Program-made: the position numbers and the translations under genes
Shown here: positions 8,801 through 16,733 of the stretch, in pieces
Layout: each line of letters opens with the position of its first letter
How positions within the stretch are numbered: the first letter of the stretch is position 1
Notes under the pieces: model-generated
Told to the model about the DNA's origin: nothing
Database searches by the model: none
What the model saw: the letters and a program-made list of their open reading frames with translations, nothing else
Assembly (NCBI GenBank): GCA_947371755.1
Contig: CANBQT010000017.1
Coordinates: 1 to 52,912, forward strand
DNA length: 52,912 nt
Source: Chitinophagaceae bacterium
GTDB lineage: Bacteria; Bacteroidota; Bacteroidia; Chitinophagales; Chitinophagaceae
Reading direction: 5' to 3'

Positions 8801-9154
8801 ATCATAAAAAATTTGTGCATCGTTTTCAGAAGCAAAATATCCGTTACGCTCACCCCAAACGCGCCAACAATTTGCCATACGATGTGCTACTTGTTTCACA
8901 CTGGTTTCTCTCCCCAAAGAACCATCAGCTTGTGGTACACCCGCTTTACGAAAATATTTTTGTGCAAGAATGTCTGTTGCGATTTGGCTCCATTGCTTTG
9001 GAACTTCCACATTATTCATTTCAAACACTTTCTCTCCATTTGGATTTTTGATCACGCTATCACGATAGTCGTATTCAAACATTTCATAAGGAGTAATACC
9101 GTCTTTAGTAAAGAGGCGAGAGAACTGCAAGCCTTTGTTAGTACGAGTAGCCAT
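5810..9154 (-). CDS. nrdJ: Adenosylcobalamin-dependent (class II) ribonucleoside-diphosphate reductase
   Basis: This 1114-residue enzyme reduces ribonucleotides to deoxyribonucleotides using coenzyme B12 and needs neither oxygen nor a second radical subunit. Visible signatures are HACFILSV (Cys179), the active-site NPCSEYMFLDNTACNL block with the N-x-C-x-E catalytic trio, and the substrate loop APTGTIGLVMDCDTTG. A Cys-rich zinc-ribbon tail (about 1088-1113, CNTC...CYKCLNCG) carries the re-reducing thiols. Length and tail match the long NrdJ form. It is monocistronic: a weak -7 element (TATTTTCG, 9226-9219) and two DnaA boxes lie upstream, a heptad array and terminator downstream. No B12 riboswitch is visible, so supply of cobalamin is presumably sensed elsewhere. 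Confidence 0.97.
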   Translation of the reverse strand: MATRTNKGLQFSRLFTKDGITPYEMFEYDYRDSVIKNPNGEKVFEMNNVEVPKQWSQIATDILAQKYFRKAGVPQADGSLGRETSVKQVAHRMANCWRVWGERNGYFASENDAQIFYDELAYSILNQACVPNSPQWFNTGLHESYGITGKAQGHYYVDGKDGQLKRSSNAYERPQPHACFILSVSDDLVNDGGIMDLWVREARIFKYGSGVGTNFSHIRGGGERLSGGGTSSGLMSFLKIGDRAAGAIKSGGTTRRAAKMVCLDLDHPEIMEFINWKVGEEKKVAALVAAGYDNSYEGEAYMTVAGQNSNNSIRIPNEFFKVLEEGGDWELKARTDGRVMKKIPAKDVWDQIAYAAWSCADPGTQYDTTINEWHTCPQGGRINASNPCSEYMFLDNTACNLASANLMKFFNPADNSFDVKGFEYTCRLWTTVLEISVLMAQFPSKEVAELSYDYRTLGLGFANLGSMLMVSGIPYDSEEARGIAGAITAIMTGIAYKTSAEMASFLGAFPRYEANKTDMLRVMRNHRAAAYDANEAYEGLSVKPIGINAKYCPDYLLTAATKAWDDAVKLGEKYGYRNAQTTVIAPTGTIGLVMDCDTTGVEPDFALVKFKKLSGGGYFKIINQSVPAALKNLGYTAAESLAIEQYAVGAASFENAPFINNKTLTEKGFTVAEIEKLNGAARSAFEIAFIFNRFTLGDACMQRLGFTEEEYSDWSFNLLEAIGYSEDEILAANDYVCGTMTIEGAPLLKPEHLSVFDCANKCGKKGERYIHAHGHIKMMAACQPFLSGAISKTINLPNEAKVEEIADCYLLSWSLGLKANALYRDGSKLSQPLSTKSDKKKKTEDSATEEISEEVAVASESNIVDLGKLTVEELLDEVTKRMQASSDTKLKRALSKIVERKTLPAKRRGFNQKAKINGQTIFLRTGEYQDGTLGEIFIDLAKEGSTLRSLMNCFAISISVGLQYGVPLDEFVDKFVFTKFEPSGMVDHPNIKTTTSLVDFVFRALAYEYLDRTDLVHVLDKPTVENTGEEEGEAIFLGKPELSSIRVTAPSASTTAPTAKTEKVAVKSYGLDAVNAAAKSMQSDAPSCNTCGHITIRSGTCYKCLNCGNSMGCS

Positions 9155-9218
9155 ATTACAGGGATATTTATTGGGTTGTTGTTATTCGAATGCCGTTAAC
9201 GAATTGTTAAGCGGTAGA

Positions 9219-9226
9219 CGAAAATA
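9219..9226 (-). promoter_or_regulatory. Candidate -7 element of nrdJ
   Basis: TATTTTCG differs from TAnnTTTG at one base and lies 65 bp before the nrdJ ATG. It would place the DnaA boxes about 43-70 bp upstream of it. Confidence 0.3.
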
Positions 9227-9268
9227 TTCTTCCCAAGTCAGAATTCAAGATGGTAAATATCAACAGAT

Positions 9269-9290
9269 TGTGGATAAGGATTGTGGATAA
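9269..9290. promoter_or_regulatory. Two perfect DnaA boxes in the nrdJ upstream region
   Basis: TGTGGATAA (complement of the consensus DnaA box TTATCCACA) occurs at 9269-9277 and 9282-9290, 13 bp apart, inside the direct repeat GATTGTGGATAA. TGTGGAAAA at 9350-9358 is one mismatch away. The 394-bp gap 9155-9548 otherwise holds an AT-rich stretch (about 9360-9510) and no gene. Confidence 0.6.
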
Positions 9291-9548
9291 TCTCATACCC
9301 CCTTTCAGGGTTGATTTTGACGCAATGTCCACAGTTGTAGAAAAGAATTTGTGGAAAAAAAAGCTGATTTCCCAAGTATATTTTGTAAATAGAAAAACAT
9401 TTTATATTAAAAAGTTTAAGGTTATATGTTTCAATGATTTTTTGCTGATTGTCATCTAATTGACTTGATTTTCAGAATCATCCGTTGAATAAACACATTA
9501 AATAAAAACTTTTTTGCATTTTTGCAGCGCAGCATTTGCTGTTCAGCT

Positions 9549-10304
9549 ATGAAATTATCCATATACAGTCAGTTTTTAGACAAAAAAAGACAGGGAAAGA
9601 AATCCTTCGCTGTACTTATTGATCCTGACAAAGTGGATGACCTTAAGATAAAAGAGCTGGTTCATTTGGCCATTAATTCTGGGGTAGACTATTTCTTCGT
9701 GGGTGGAAGCCTTGTTATTTCAACTCATTTAGACCAATGTATTCAGCAGATTAAAGCCAGTTGCGATATTCCTGTGATCTTATTCCCCGGATCTCCCTCT
9801 CAGGTGAGCAAGTATGCTGATGCCTTACTATACCTTTCTTTGATATCAGGCCGTAATCCTGAGTTATTGATTGGACAACATGTGATCAGCGCTCCTTTTG
9901 TGAGAAATAGTGGTTTAGAAATCATGCCAACAGGTTATATGGTGGTGGATGGGGGTGCACCTACCACCGTTTCTTATATTTCCAATGCAACGCCTATTCC
10001 TGCAGACAAAAACGATATTGCCATGTGTACGGCTATGGCTGGTGAAATGCTTGGAATGAAATTGATCTATATGGATGCAGGTAGTGGTGCCAAACGCCCC
10101 ATTACAGAACCCATGATTGAAAAAGTAGCTCGCAACATAGAGATCCCTCTAATTGTTGGCGGTGGCATCACTTCTCCCGAAAAAGCTTATCTCAATTGCA
10201 AAGCAGGCGGAGATATCATCGTTGTTGGAAACGCCATAGAAAAAGATGCCTGCTTGATCAACGAGATCAGTGCGGCCATTCATAGCGTTCCAGTAACTAT
10301 TTAA
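9549..10304 (+). CDS. pcrB: Geranylgeranylglyceryl/heptaprenylglyceryl phosphate synthase family (PcrB-like)
   Basis: The product is a 251-residue TIM barrel that joins a polyprenyl diphosphate to sn-glycerol-1-phosphate, an ether-lipid reaction best known from archaea. Signatures are FAVLIDPDK near the N-terminus, FVGGSLV, then YMDAGSGAKRPI and PLIVGGGI..PEKA with the phosphate-binding glycines, and VVGNAIEKD. The start is taken as ATG 9549 (MKLSIYSQF), because the upstream in-frame TTG at 9522 sits in a T-rich, promoter-like stretch. Bacteroidota are known to carry such homologues; the prenyl chain length made here cannot be read off by eye. Its last 8 bp overlap the end of the convergent M28 peptidase gene. 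Confidence 0.9.
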   Translation: MKLSIYSQFLDKKRQGKKSFAVLIDPDKVDDLKIKELVHLAINSGVDYFFVGGSLVISTHLDQCIQQIKASCDIPVILFPGSPSQVSKYADALLYLSLISGRNPELLIGQHVISAPFVRNSGLEIMPTGYMVVDGGAPTTVSYISNATPIPADKNDIAMCTAMAGEMLGMKLIYMDAGSGAKRPITEPMIEKVARNIEIPLIVGGGITSPEKAYLNCKAGGDIIVVGNAIEKDACLINEISAAIHSVPVTI

Positions 10305-11577
10305 GCCCGGATACATCTACTCTTGATGGCGTATCTTTTCCACTCACAATTCCTTTAGAACTTAGTGCAATTGCTTTAATAATCATTGCCATATTCTCCA
10401 TATCCAAAGTACCAATCTCATCAGAAACCTTATGATAGTTCGGCTCACTATCCATTTTAGAAGTGGAGATAGTATGTGCAGGTACGCCTAGTCGGGCTAG
10501 TGTTGCATTATCAGATCGATAGAATAAATTTTGATCGGTATAGGGATCAGGATAAAATGTAAATCCGGTTCCGGTTAAATTTTCTTGCAAAATTTTTCCC
10601 ATATCAGTTTTTTCGTATCCGGTAATATAGGCTGAGTTTTTGCCCCACTTGCTTTCGGTACCGATCATTTCGATATTGAACATCGCTTTCACATCATTGG
10701 CATTGAATTGCCGGGAACAATACTGTGCCCCAAATCCACCAATTTCTTCAGCTGTAAATGCTACAAATATCAAAGTACGTTCGTTATCTTTTTTTTCTTT
10801 AAAATATTTTGAAAGCATGATCATAGCAGTGGTGCCGGCAGCATCGTCATTGGCCCCATTGTAAATGGAATCGTTATTGACCGATTTCCCAATCCCTAAA
10901 TGATCGTAATGTCCGGAGAAAATCACATATTCATTCTTTTTGCTTTTGCCTGGAATTACCCCAATAACATTTGCGAGTTTTTGCTCAGTGATCTCGTGTT
11001 TAGCTGAAATAGAAAAAAGTTTAGGCTGACTTGCTCCTAAAACAAAAACCACAGAATTATCCGATTTGAAAAGTTGGCGCTTGAAGCCGGTGAGGCGACT
11101 GAAATTTTTCCCAAAGGAAGTATCAACCACCACCAAATAGTTTTTATTAGCCTGGATAAATTTCGAAGCTTCCGAAAATATGTTAGCGCCAGCTTTAATA
11201 GTCACTATTTCAAATCCACTTGTCTCATTGATTGAAAGATCTGCTTTTGATGTAATTACAATCACATCTTTACTATCCAAAGAAACATTATCGAAACTAC
11301 TGGTTACACTGATGAACTTTGGTTTCACCATTGTAAATTCCTGAAGATAAGTTCCACTATTTTCCCAGGTTTGTAAGCCTGTTTGTTTAAATTCCTCAGC
11401 AATGAAATTTGCTGCTTTTTCAATACCCGGAGAAAAGGTTCTTCTGCCCTGCATATCATCTGCAGATAGAGTCTTTTCAATACGTTCAACTTCTTTTGCA
11501 TGAATGATCTGATCAATGTTTTGTGCCTGCACAAGGGATGCGGTTAAAACACAAAATGCTAAGAATGCTTTTTTCAT
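10297..11577 (-). CDS. Secreted M28 family zinc peptidase
   Basis: The 426-residue protein has a Sec signal (MKKAFLAFCVLTASLVQA, cut near QAQN) and an M28 catalytic core. Metal and catalytic residues are visible in SGHYDHLG (His223, Asp225), NGANDDAAGT (Asp244/245) and FTAEEIGGFG (Glu277, Glu278). An insert at about 85-200 looks like the protease-associated part common in this family. M28 members are aminopeptidases or related hydrolases, acting here in the periplasm or outside the cell. It ends 8 bp inside convergent pcrB and has its own start after the terminator of the LytTR gene, so it is probably a separate transcript. The substrate is unknown. Confidence 0.92.
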   Translation of the reverse strand: MKKAFLAFCVLTASLVQAQNIDQIIHAKEVERIEKTLSADDMQGRRTFSPGIEKAANFIAEEFKQTGLQTWENSGTYLQEFTMVKPKFISVTSSFDNVSLDSKDVIVITSKADLSINETSGFEIVTIKAGANIFSEASKFIQANKNYLVVVDTSFGKNFSRLTGFKRQLFKSDNSVVFVLGASQPKLFSISAKHEITEQKLANVIGVIPGKSKKNEYVIFSGHYDHLGIGKSVNNDSIYNGANDDAAGTTAMIMLSKYFKEKKDNERTLIFVAFTAEEIGGFGAQYCSRQFNANDVKAMFNIEMIGTESKWGKNSAYITGYEKTDMGKILQENLTGTGFTFYPDPYTDQNLFYRSDNATLARLGVPAHTISTSKMDSEPNYHKVSDEIGTLDMENMAMIIKAIALSSKGIVSGKDTPSRVDVSGLK

Positions 11578-11600
11578 ATGCGATAGATTGACTTATTTTT

Positions 11601-11629
11601 AAAAAAAATAGGCGCATCAAATACACCTA
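11601..11629 (-). terminator. Intrinsic terminator of the LytS/LytTR operon
   Basis: On the minus strand TAGGTG (11629-11624) pairs with CGCCTA (11614-11609) around a 9-base loop and is followed by eight T residues (11608-11601). It comes just after the heptad array. Confidence 0.8.
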
Positions 11630-11630
11630 C

Positions 11631-11655
11631 TTTTTACTTTTTACTTTTTACTTTT
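11631..11655 (-). repeat. 7-bp repeat array at the LytTR gene stop codon
   Basis: Three perfect TTTTTAC units (11631-11651) on the plus strand, mRNA sense GTAAAAA, run into a T/A-rich partial unit that overlaps the stop codon at 11656-11658. Confidence 0.85.
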
Positions 11656-12387
11656 TTAAAGGCTCATCATCTCTTTAAATTTCACAGTCTGTCTTCTGCT
11701 CACTTCGATTTTTTCTCCTCCTTTCAGGTCTACCAGTAATCCACCATTAAAATAAGGCTCTATTTTATCGATCCAACGAAGATTGATGATATGTTTTCTG
11801 TTCGCACGGAAGAACATTCGATCATCTAATCTCTCTTCCAATGCATTCAATGATTTTAAGATCAAAGGTTTATTGGTTCCGAAGAAAACTTTGGCGTAAT
11901 TACCCACACTTTCAAACAATCTGATCTCTCCCAATTTTACGAACCAGCAACGTTCCCCATCTTTTACAAATACCTGATCAAATTCAGTAAGAGGACCTCT
12001 ATTCAAGCCATTTAAGCCAGCATTTTCTTTACTGATTTCCATGTGCAATTTTTGAATAGCATCGGCTAGGCGCTTAGGTTCTACTGGTTTCAATAGATAG
12101 TCTAATGCATTTACTTCAAAGGCTTTGATGGCATATTCATCATAAGCAGTTGTAAAAATAACCCTGGGCGCTTTTTCTACTTCTGCCAGTAAATCAAATC
12201 CGGTTTTCCCTGGCATTTGAATATCCAAAAAAATCAAATCAGGATTTAAGGTTTCAATCTTTTCAATACCGTCATCTACATTGGCAGCCTCTTCAATTAC
12301 TTCGATATCAGCATGATCCTGTAATAATTTTTTCAACTCATTTCGAGCGAGTCGCTCGTCGTCAATAATGATTGCTCTAATTGCCAT
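11656..12387 (-). CDS. LytTR family response regulator
   Basis: The 243-residue protein has a receiver domain at about 1-120 with the acidic pair Asp9/Asp10, phospho-acceptor Asp55 in LIFLDIQMPG, Thr in FTTAYDEYA and Lys in YLLKPVEP. A LytTR DNA-binding domain follows (about 138-243, ending VSRRQTVKFKEMMSL). It is co-transcribed 21 bp after its cognate sensor kinase, so the two form a LytS/LytTR two-component system that probably activates unlinked genes. No regulon site is obvious nearby. The 3' end carries a heptad array and a terminator. Confidence 0.95.
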   Translation of the reverse strand: MAIRAIIIDDERLARNELKKLLQDHADIEVIEEAANVDDGIEKIETLNPDLIFLDIQMPGKTGFDLLAEVEKAPRVIFTTAYDEYAIKAFEVNALDYLLKPVEPKRLADAIQKLHMEISKENAGLNGLNRGPLTEFDQVFVKDGERCWFVKLGEIRLFESVGNYAKVFFGTNKPLILKSLNALEERLDDRMFFRANRKHIINLRWIDKIEPYFNGGLLVDLKGGEKIEVSRRQTVKFKEMMSL

Positions 12388-12408
12388 AGTTTACATATCA
12401 AGTGTGAT

Positions 12409-13467
12409 CTAATTTACTTCTTTCAACGGGAGTTTTACAATTGCTTCTACCATTTCCTTATCCTTCAATTCACGAATTTCAAAACTTGCCTTTGTTCCAA
12501 ACAATATTTTGAGCCTATTTCTGGTGCTGTTTATTCCAAACCCATCAATCACATCTTCCACCGCACCATTTAAATGACCCGTATTTTGAACAATCAGCTC
12601 ATGATGATCATTCGTAAAAACAGATATTACTCTAACAATTCCGCCTTCTTTTTGTTTACTGATGCCATGCTTAATGGCATTTTCAACAAGCGTTTGAAGC
12701 ATCATCGGAGGAACAGGTTGATCCATGGTGTCTTCATCAATATCATACTCAATTCTTAATCTGTCTTCAAAGCGAATATGTTCTAAAGCCAAATAATCTT
12801 TTACGATACTCAATTCTTTTTCCAGAGGCGCCAACTCCAACTTTTCGGTCTGCATACTGCTTCTTAGTATATTACTCAATTCTGTGATCGCAGTTCTTGC
12901 TCTATCCGGATTTTCATCAACCAGTGCTCGTATACTATTTAATGCATTGAAAATAAAGTGAGGATTGATATGAGATTTGATGGTTTTGAGTTCCAGCTCT
13001 TTTACCAATGATTCCAGCTTTACTTTTTGTACTTCAGTCTTCCTTCCCAATTCTACATAGTGCCAAATAAAATATATACTTGACCAGATAAAGATCAAAG
13101 GGGAATCGAAAAGAACATTACTCCAAAATCGTTTTAAAACTGAGATTTTTTTAGTAGGATCGAACAAATGCATCCATTCTACCAACTGACTATTTGCATA
13201 GTTATATAAAACACAGGTAAGTAGAATCAAAATGGCTAACTGCCCCCATTTCTGCTTATGAAATGGCGGTTTTAAATCGAATTTAATGATGAAATAGCGC
13301 AGTAAATGTGTAAAAATCAGACCTGAGCCAATATTCAGAAACAAACGAGAATAGAACATACTCGTGTATTTCTGTTCGAAAAGAAAGGCAAAAAATACCC
13401 AGGTCAGGCTATAAAACAGCCAACCACCTAATTGGCACCACCAATATGCGGAAGATTTTAATCTCAT
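12409..13467 (-). CDS. LytS-type sensor histidine kinase
   Basis: The 352-residue protein has about four membrane segments in its first 140 residues, a short coiled-coil-like linker (EVQKVKLESLVKELELK), then the His_kinase domain with SHINPHFIFNALNSI, in which His170 (NPHF) is the expected phosphate acceptor. The HATPase region follows, with VENAIKHGISKQ as its N box and DGFGINSTRNRL as its G box. No extracytoplasmic sensor domain is visible, so the signal is probably membrane-borne. It is the first gene of a two-gene operon with the LytTR regulator. Confidence 0.93.
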   Translation of the reverse strand: MRLKSSAYWWCQLGGWLFYSLTWVFFAFLFEQKYTSMFYSRLFLNIGSGLIFTHLLRYFIIKFDLKPPFHKQKWGQLAILILLTCVLYNYANSQLVEWMHLFDPTKKISVLKRFWSNVLFDSPLIFIWSSIYFIWHYVELGRKTEVQKVKLESLVKELELKTIKSHINPHFIFNALNSIRALVDENPDRARTAITELSNILRSSMQTEKLELAPLEKELSIVKDYLALEHIRFEDRLRIEYDIDEDTMDQPVPPMMLQTLVENAIKHGISKQKEGGIVRVISVFTNDHHELIVQNTGHLNGAVEDVIDGFGINSTRNRLKILFGTKASFEIRELKDKEMVEAIVKLPLKEVN

Positions 13468-13656
13468 GTAATAACAAATATAACCTGAAACCCCTTGGGC
13501 AATATGCCGAATTGGGATTAATGGTAAAATCAGCTTCTATTTGGCAGAATAATATGTTTATTGCGGTGAACCATCTCCTGCCCCGGGTGTTTATATCTTT
13601 TATATAGGGCAATTGCTACTGTTAATTGCCTATTTTTACTTATAAATTTATGGCTC

Positions 13657-15579
13657 ATGGAGATACTTGCTGGCCCACTGTTACAAAAAATAGATAGTCC
13701 GGACGATCTTAAAAAACTCAATCGCGATCAATTACATCAAGTATGTACAGAGCTTCGTCAATATATTATTGATGTGGTAAGTGTTCATGGCGGTCATTTT
13801 GCTGCCAGCCTAGGTGTGGTAGAACTAAGCGTTGCGCTACATTATATCTACAATACCCCATATGATCAATTGGTCTGGGATGTTGGGCATCAGGCATACG
13901 GACATAAAATATTAACAGGCAGAAGAGATAAATTCGTTTCCAATAGAAAGTATAATGGCATTAGCGGTTTCCCTAAAAGAACCGAAAGCCCATACGACAC
14001 ATTTGGAGTAGGGCATTCTTCCACCTCTATATCAGCAGCATTAGGAATGGCGATGGCTGCAAAATACAAAGGTGAGAACAGAAAATCTGTAGCTGTTATT
14101 GGAGATGGATCAATGACTGCGGGGATGGCTTTTGAAGCCATGAACCATGCAGGTGTGGCAGATAGTGATGTGTTGATTATATTGAATGATAACTGCATGA
14201 GTATCGATCCGAATGTAGGTGCATTGAAAAGTTATTTAACCGATATCGCAACTTCGCCTACTTATAATAAGATGCGTGATGAGATCTGGAATTTGATGGG
14301 AAAACTTCCTGTTGGAAAAACATTCAGCAGAGAAATGGCCAGCAAATTAGAAGCGAATATGAAAGGAGTTGTATCAAAAAGCAGTAACCTTTTTGAAGCA
14401 CTAAACCTGCGTTATTTTGGACCCATTGACGGACACAATATTACCAACTTAGTTGACACATTAAAAGATCTCAAAAATATTCCAGGACCAAAACTATTAC
14501 ATATAGTTACGGTAAAAGGGAAGGGATATGCGCTTGCAGAAAAGGACCAAACAAAATGGCATGCTCCAGGATTATTTGATAAGTTAACGGGCGAAATAGT
14601 TAAGAAAAAAGTGGATGCACCACAGCCACCTAAATACCAGGATGTATTTGGACATACCATGGTTGAGCTTGCTGAAATGAACGATAAGATTATGGGTGTT
14701 ACACCAGCCATGCCAAGTGGATGTTCATTAAAATTCATGATGGACAAAATGCCACACCGTGCATTCGATGTTGGTATTTGTGAACAGCATGCAGTTACTG
14801 TTAGTGCAGGTTTGGCTACACAAGGCATGCGTGTATTCTGTAATATTTATTCATCCTTCATGCAAAGAGCTTATGACCAGGTAGTGCATGATGTTGCGAT
14901 ACAAAAATTACCAGTAGTATTTTGTTTGGATAGAGCTGGACTTGTAGGTGAAGACGGCCCTACACACCATGGATGTTATGATATTTCTTTCATGCGTTGT
15001 ATCCCTAATCTGGTGATCAGTGCTCCTATGAATGAAGAAGAAATGCGCAACCTGATGTATACTGCTCAATTGGAACACACAAAGGATCCATTTGTGATTC
15101 GTTATCCCAGAGGTGAAGGCATGATGGTAGAATGGAGAACTGCGTTTAAAGAATTACAAATAGGCAAAGGACGTAAATTAAAAGATGGAGATTCCATTGC
15201 TATTTTAAGCTTTGGACATCCTGGAAATTTTGCACAAACAGCTATCAGAGAATTACGTGGCGAAGGCATTAATCCGGCACATTATGATTTGCGGTTTGTA
15301 AAGCCTATAGATGAAGATTTGCTGCATGAAGCATTTAGCAAATACGATAAGATTGTTACAGTGGAAGATGGTACAGTTGTTGGAGGCTTTGGCTCAGCTG
15401 TGATAGAGTTCATGAACAAATACAATTATAAGGCATCTGTAAAAGTGCTGGGAATACCTGATAGAATTGTAGAGCATGGAAGTCCTAAAGAATTGCACAG
15501 AGAATGTGAATATGATGCGGAGGGTATAGCGAGTGCTGTGAGAGAATTGATGAAGGAAACTGTGAGTGTATTTAACTAG
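13657..15579 (+). CDS. dxs: 1-deoxy-D-xylulose-5-phosphate synthase
   Basis: This 640-residue thiamine-diphosphate enzyme condenses pyruvate and glyceraldehyde-3-phosphate, the first step of the MEP isoprenoid pathway. Signatures are VGHQAYGHKILTGRRD, GVGHSSTSISAALGMA, the ThDP motif VIGDGSMTAGMAFEAMNHAG with downstream LNDN, and EDGPTHHG in the pyrimidine domain, with the C-terminal transketolase fold complete. The ATG at 13657 is chosen over an out-of-frame ATG at 13650. A 7-bp inverted repeat (GGCAATT/AATTGCC, 13608-13630) lies 27 bp upstream and could be an operator or attenuator; that is speculative. A terminator follows the stop. Confidence 0.98.
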   Translation: MEILAGPLLQKIDSPDDLKKLNRDQLHQVCTELRQYIIDVVSVHGGHFAASLGVVELSVALHYIYNTPYDQLVWDVGHQAYGHKILTGRRDKFVSNRKYNGISGFPKRTESPYDTFGVGHSSTSISAALGMAMAAKYKGENRKSVAVIGDGSMTAGMAFEAMNHAGVADSDVLIILNDNCMSIDPNVGALKSYLTDIATSPTYNKMRDEIWNLMGKLPVGKTFSREMASKLEANMKGVVSKSSNLFEALNLRYFGPIDGHNITNLVDTLKDLKNIPGPKLLHIVTVKGKGYALAEKDQTKWHAPGLFDKLTGEIVKKKVDAPQPPKYQDVFGHTMVELAEMNDKIMGVTPAMPSGCSLKFMMDKMPHRAFDVGICEQHAVTVSAGLATQGMRVFCNIYSSFMQRAYDQVVHDVAIQKLPVVFCLDRAGLVGEDGPTHHGCYDISFMRCIPNLVISAPMNEEEMRNLMYTAQLEHTKDPFVIRYPRGEGMMVEWRTAFKELQIGKGRKLKDGDSIAILSFGHPGNFAQTAIRELRGEGINPAHYDLRFVKPIDEDLLHEAFSKYDKIVTVEDGTVVGGFGSAVIEFMNKYNYKASVKVLGIPDRIVEHGSPKELHRECEYDAEGIASAVRELMKETVSVFN

Positions 15580-15598
15580 TTATCAATAATTAAAATAT

Positions 15599-15634
15599 AA
15601 AAAAGGTCATTCAATTTTTTGGATGACCTTTTTT
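15599..15634 (+). terminator. Intrinsic terminator of dxs
   Basis: AAAAAAGGTCATTCAA (15599-15614) pairs with TTGGATGACCTTTTTT (15619-15634) around four T residues, with a T run at the end. Confidence 0.9.
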
Positions 15635-15652
15635 ATTAAGGTCAAAAAAAAT

Positions 15653-15772
15653 CCCCTCTTGGGAGGGGTAATGATTTTGCGTTAGCAGAATCATGGGGTG
15701 GGTGAAATCATATATGAGAATATTATTACCCACCCCTGCACTCACTTCGTTCGGCGCCCCTCCAAGGAGGGG
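15653..15772. repeat. REP-like element pair B, head to head
   Basis: Copy 1 (15653-15703) is CCCCTCTTGGGAGGGG, a 26-base linker that itself forms a hairpin (ATGATT.. with ..AATCAT), then GGGGTGGGT. Copy 2 (15728-15772) is the inverted arrangement: ACCCACCCC, a 20-base linker, then CCCCTCCAAGGAGGGG. A 24-bp AT-rich spacer separates them. This BIME-like unit fills the dxs-scpA gap after the dxs terminator. Confidence 0.8.
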
Positions 15773-15777
15773 ATAAC

Positions 15778-15791
15778 ATTTTAATTTTTAC
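15778..15791 (-). repeat. Short 7-bp repeat array overlapping the scpA stop codon
   Basis: Two plus-strand units, ATTTTAA and TTTTTAC, span the scpA stop (15788-15790) and join it to REP-like copy B2. In mRNA sense the stop TAA is part of the unit GTAAAAA. Confidence 0.55.
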
Positions 15792-16603
15792 TCTTCCGAT
15801 TTATTCGCAGCAAACAATTCGTCCGTTAATCCAGCGTCTTCCAGATCTGCTTCTCTATGTTCGTTCCATTCTACGATAAAATTATTTCGTCCCTCACCTA
15901 TAGCCATTTTCATGAATTTCTGTTGGGTAAGTTCTAAAATCGAAAGGAATAAAAATATGGCATGAATGCGGTCTTCAGCAGGTTCGAATATTTTTTCAAA
16001 GGCAACAGTCTTTTCTTTTTGTACAAAACCCAGCATATAATCCCTACAACCTTCCATGGTATGATTGTAACGGACAACAGTGTGTACAGGTTTATTCTGC
16101 CTTTCCTGCACTCTAAGCATCACTTTTTCAAAGGCCTTCATCAATTTGAATAAAGTAATATTTTGAATTTCAGTTCCCTCCGATGCATCCTCACCAATCT
16201 GTGAAATCTCTCTTTGTAAATTTCCTCTTTTCACCATCAGCATACGAACTGCTTCCATCTCAGCCATTTCAACTGCGGCTTCTTTGAAACGTTTGTATTC
16301 AAGAATTTTATCAATCAATTCCTGCCTTGGATCAATCTCATTTCCTTGTGCATCAATTTCTTTACGAGGGAGCAATAGGCGCGCTTTGATACGCATCAAC
16401 GTAGATACAAAAAGAATAAACTCACTACTTAGCTCAATATTCAATTTTTCACCCTGATGAATAAAATCAAGGAAGTCTTTTATGATCTTGGTGATGGGAA
16501 TATTATAAATGTCTAGCTCATCCCTTTCAATAAAGAAAAGTAAGAGGTCGAAGGGACCTTCAAATTGGTCCAATTTGATCTGATAATTACTGCTAGTTGC
16601 CAA
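15788..16603 (-). CDS. scpA: Segregation and condensation protein A
   Basis: The 271-residue protein begins YQIKLDQFEGPFDLLLFFIERDELDIYNIPI, split here only by wording, which is the kleisin N-terminal signature of ScpA, partner of SMC and ScpB in chromosome condensation and segregation. The C-terminal winged-helix region (FLFLSILELTQQKFM) is present. There is no ATG in a sensible position: translation must begin at TTG 16603, whose context (MATSSNYQIK) fits the family N-terminus. The partner scpB is not adjacent. Gene ends at a short heptad array and a REP-like pair. Confidence 0.95.
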   Translation of the reverse strand: MATSSNYQIKLDQFEGPFDLLLFFIERDELDIYNIPITKIIKDFLDFIHQGEKLNIELSSEFILFVSTLMRIKARLLLPRKEIDAQGNEIDPRQELIDKILEYKRFKEAAVEMAEMEAVRMLMVKRGNLQREISQIGEDASEGTEIQNITLFKLMKAFEKVMLRVQERQNKPVHTVVRYNHTMEGCRDYMLGFVQKEKTVAFEKIFEPAEDRIHAIFLFLSILELTQQKFMKMAIGEGRNNFIVEWNEHREADLEDAGLTDELFAANKSEE

Positions 16604-16733
16604 GAGATATACTTTAGTTGCAAAGAAACTGAATCAATCCTAAAAACGAAGCCGATCCGGGAATAGTTATCCACCAAAATGCCAGTCAGACCATTGTTTA
16701 GGGTTGACTAGCATATAAAGGTTTTGAAAAAGT

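Noticed and set aside
9155..9268. Cobalamin riboswitch controlling nrdJ
   Set aside because: The conserved B12-box core and multi-helix layout are not present in the short leader.
9155..9548. Chromosomal origin of replication
   Set aside because: Two perfect DnaA boxes and an AT-rich stretch are suggestive, but there are too few boxes, dnaA/dnaN are absent and no strand bias switch is visible. Kept as an alternative within the nrdJ finding only.
13650..13697. Short upstream ORF overlapping the dxs start
   Set aside because: Fifteen codons out of frame, most simply a chance ATG; no sign of regulation.
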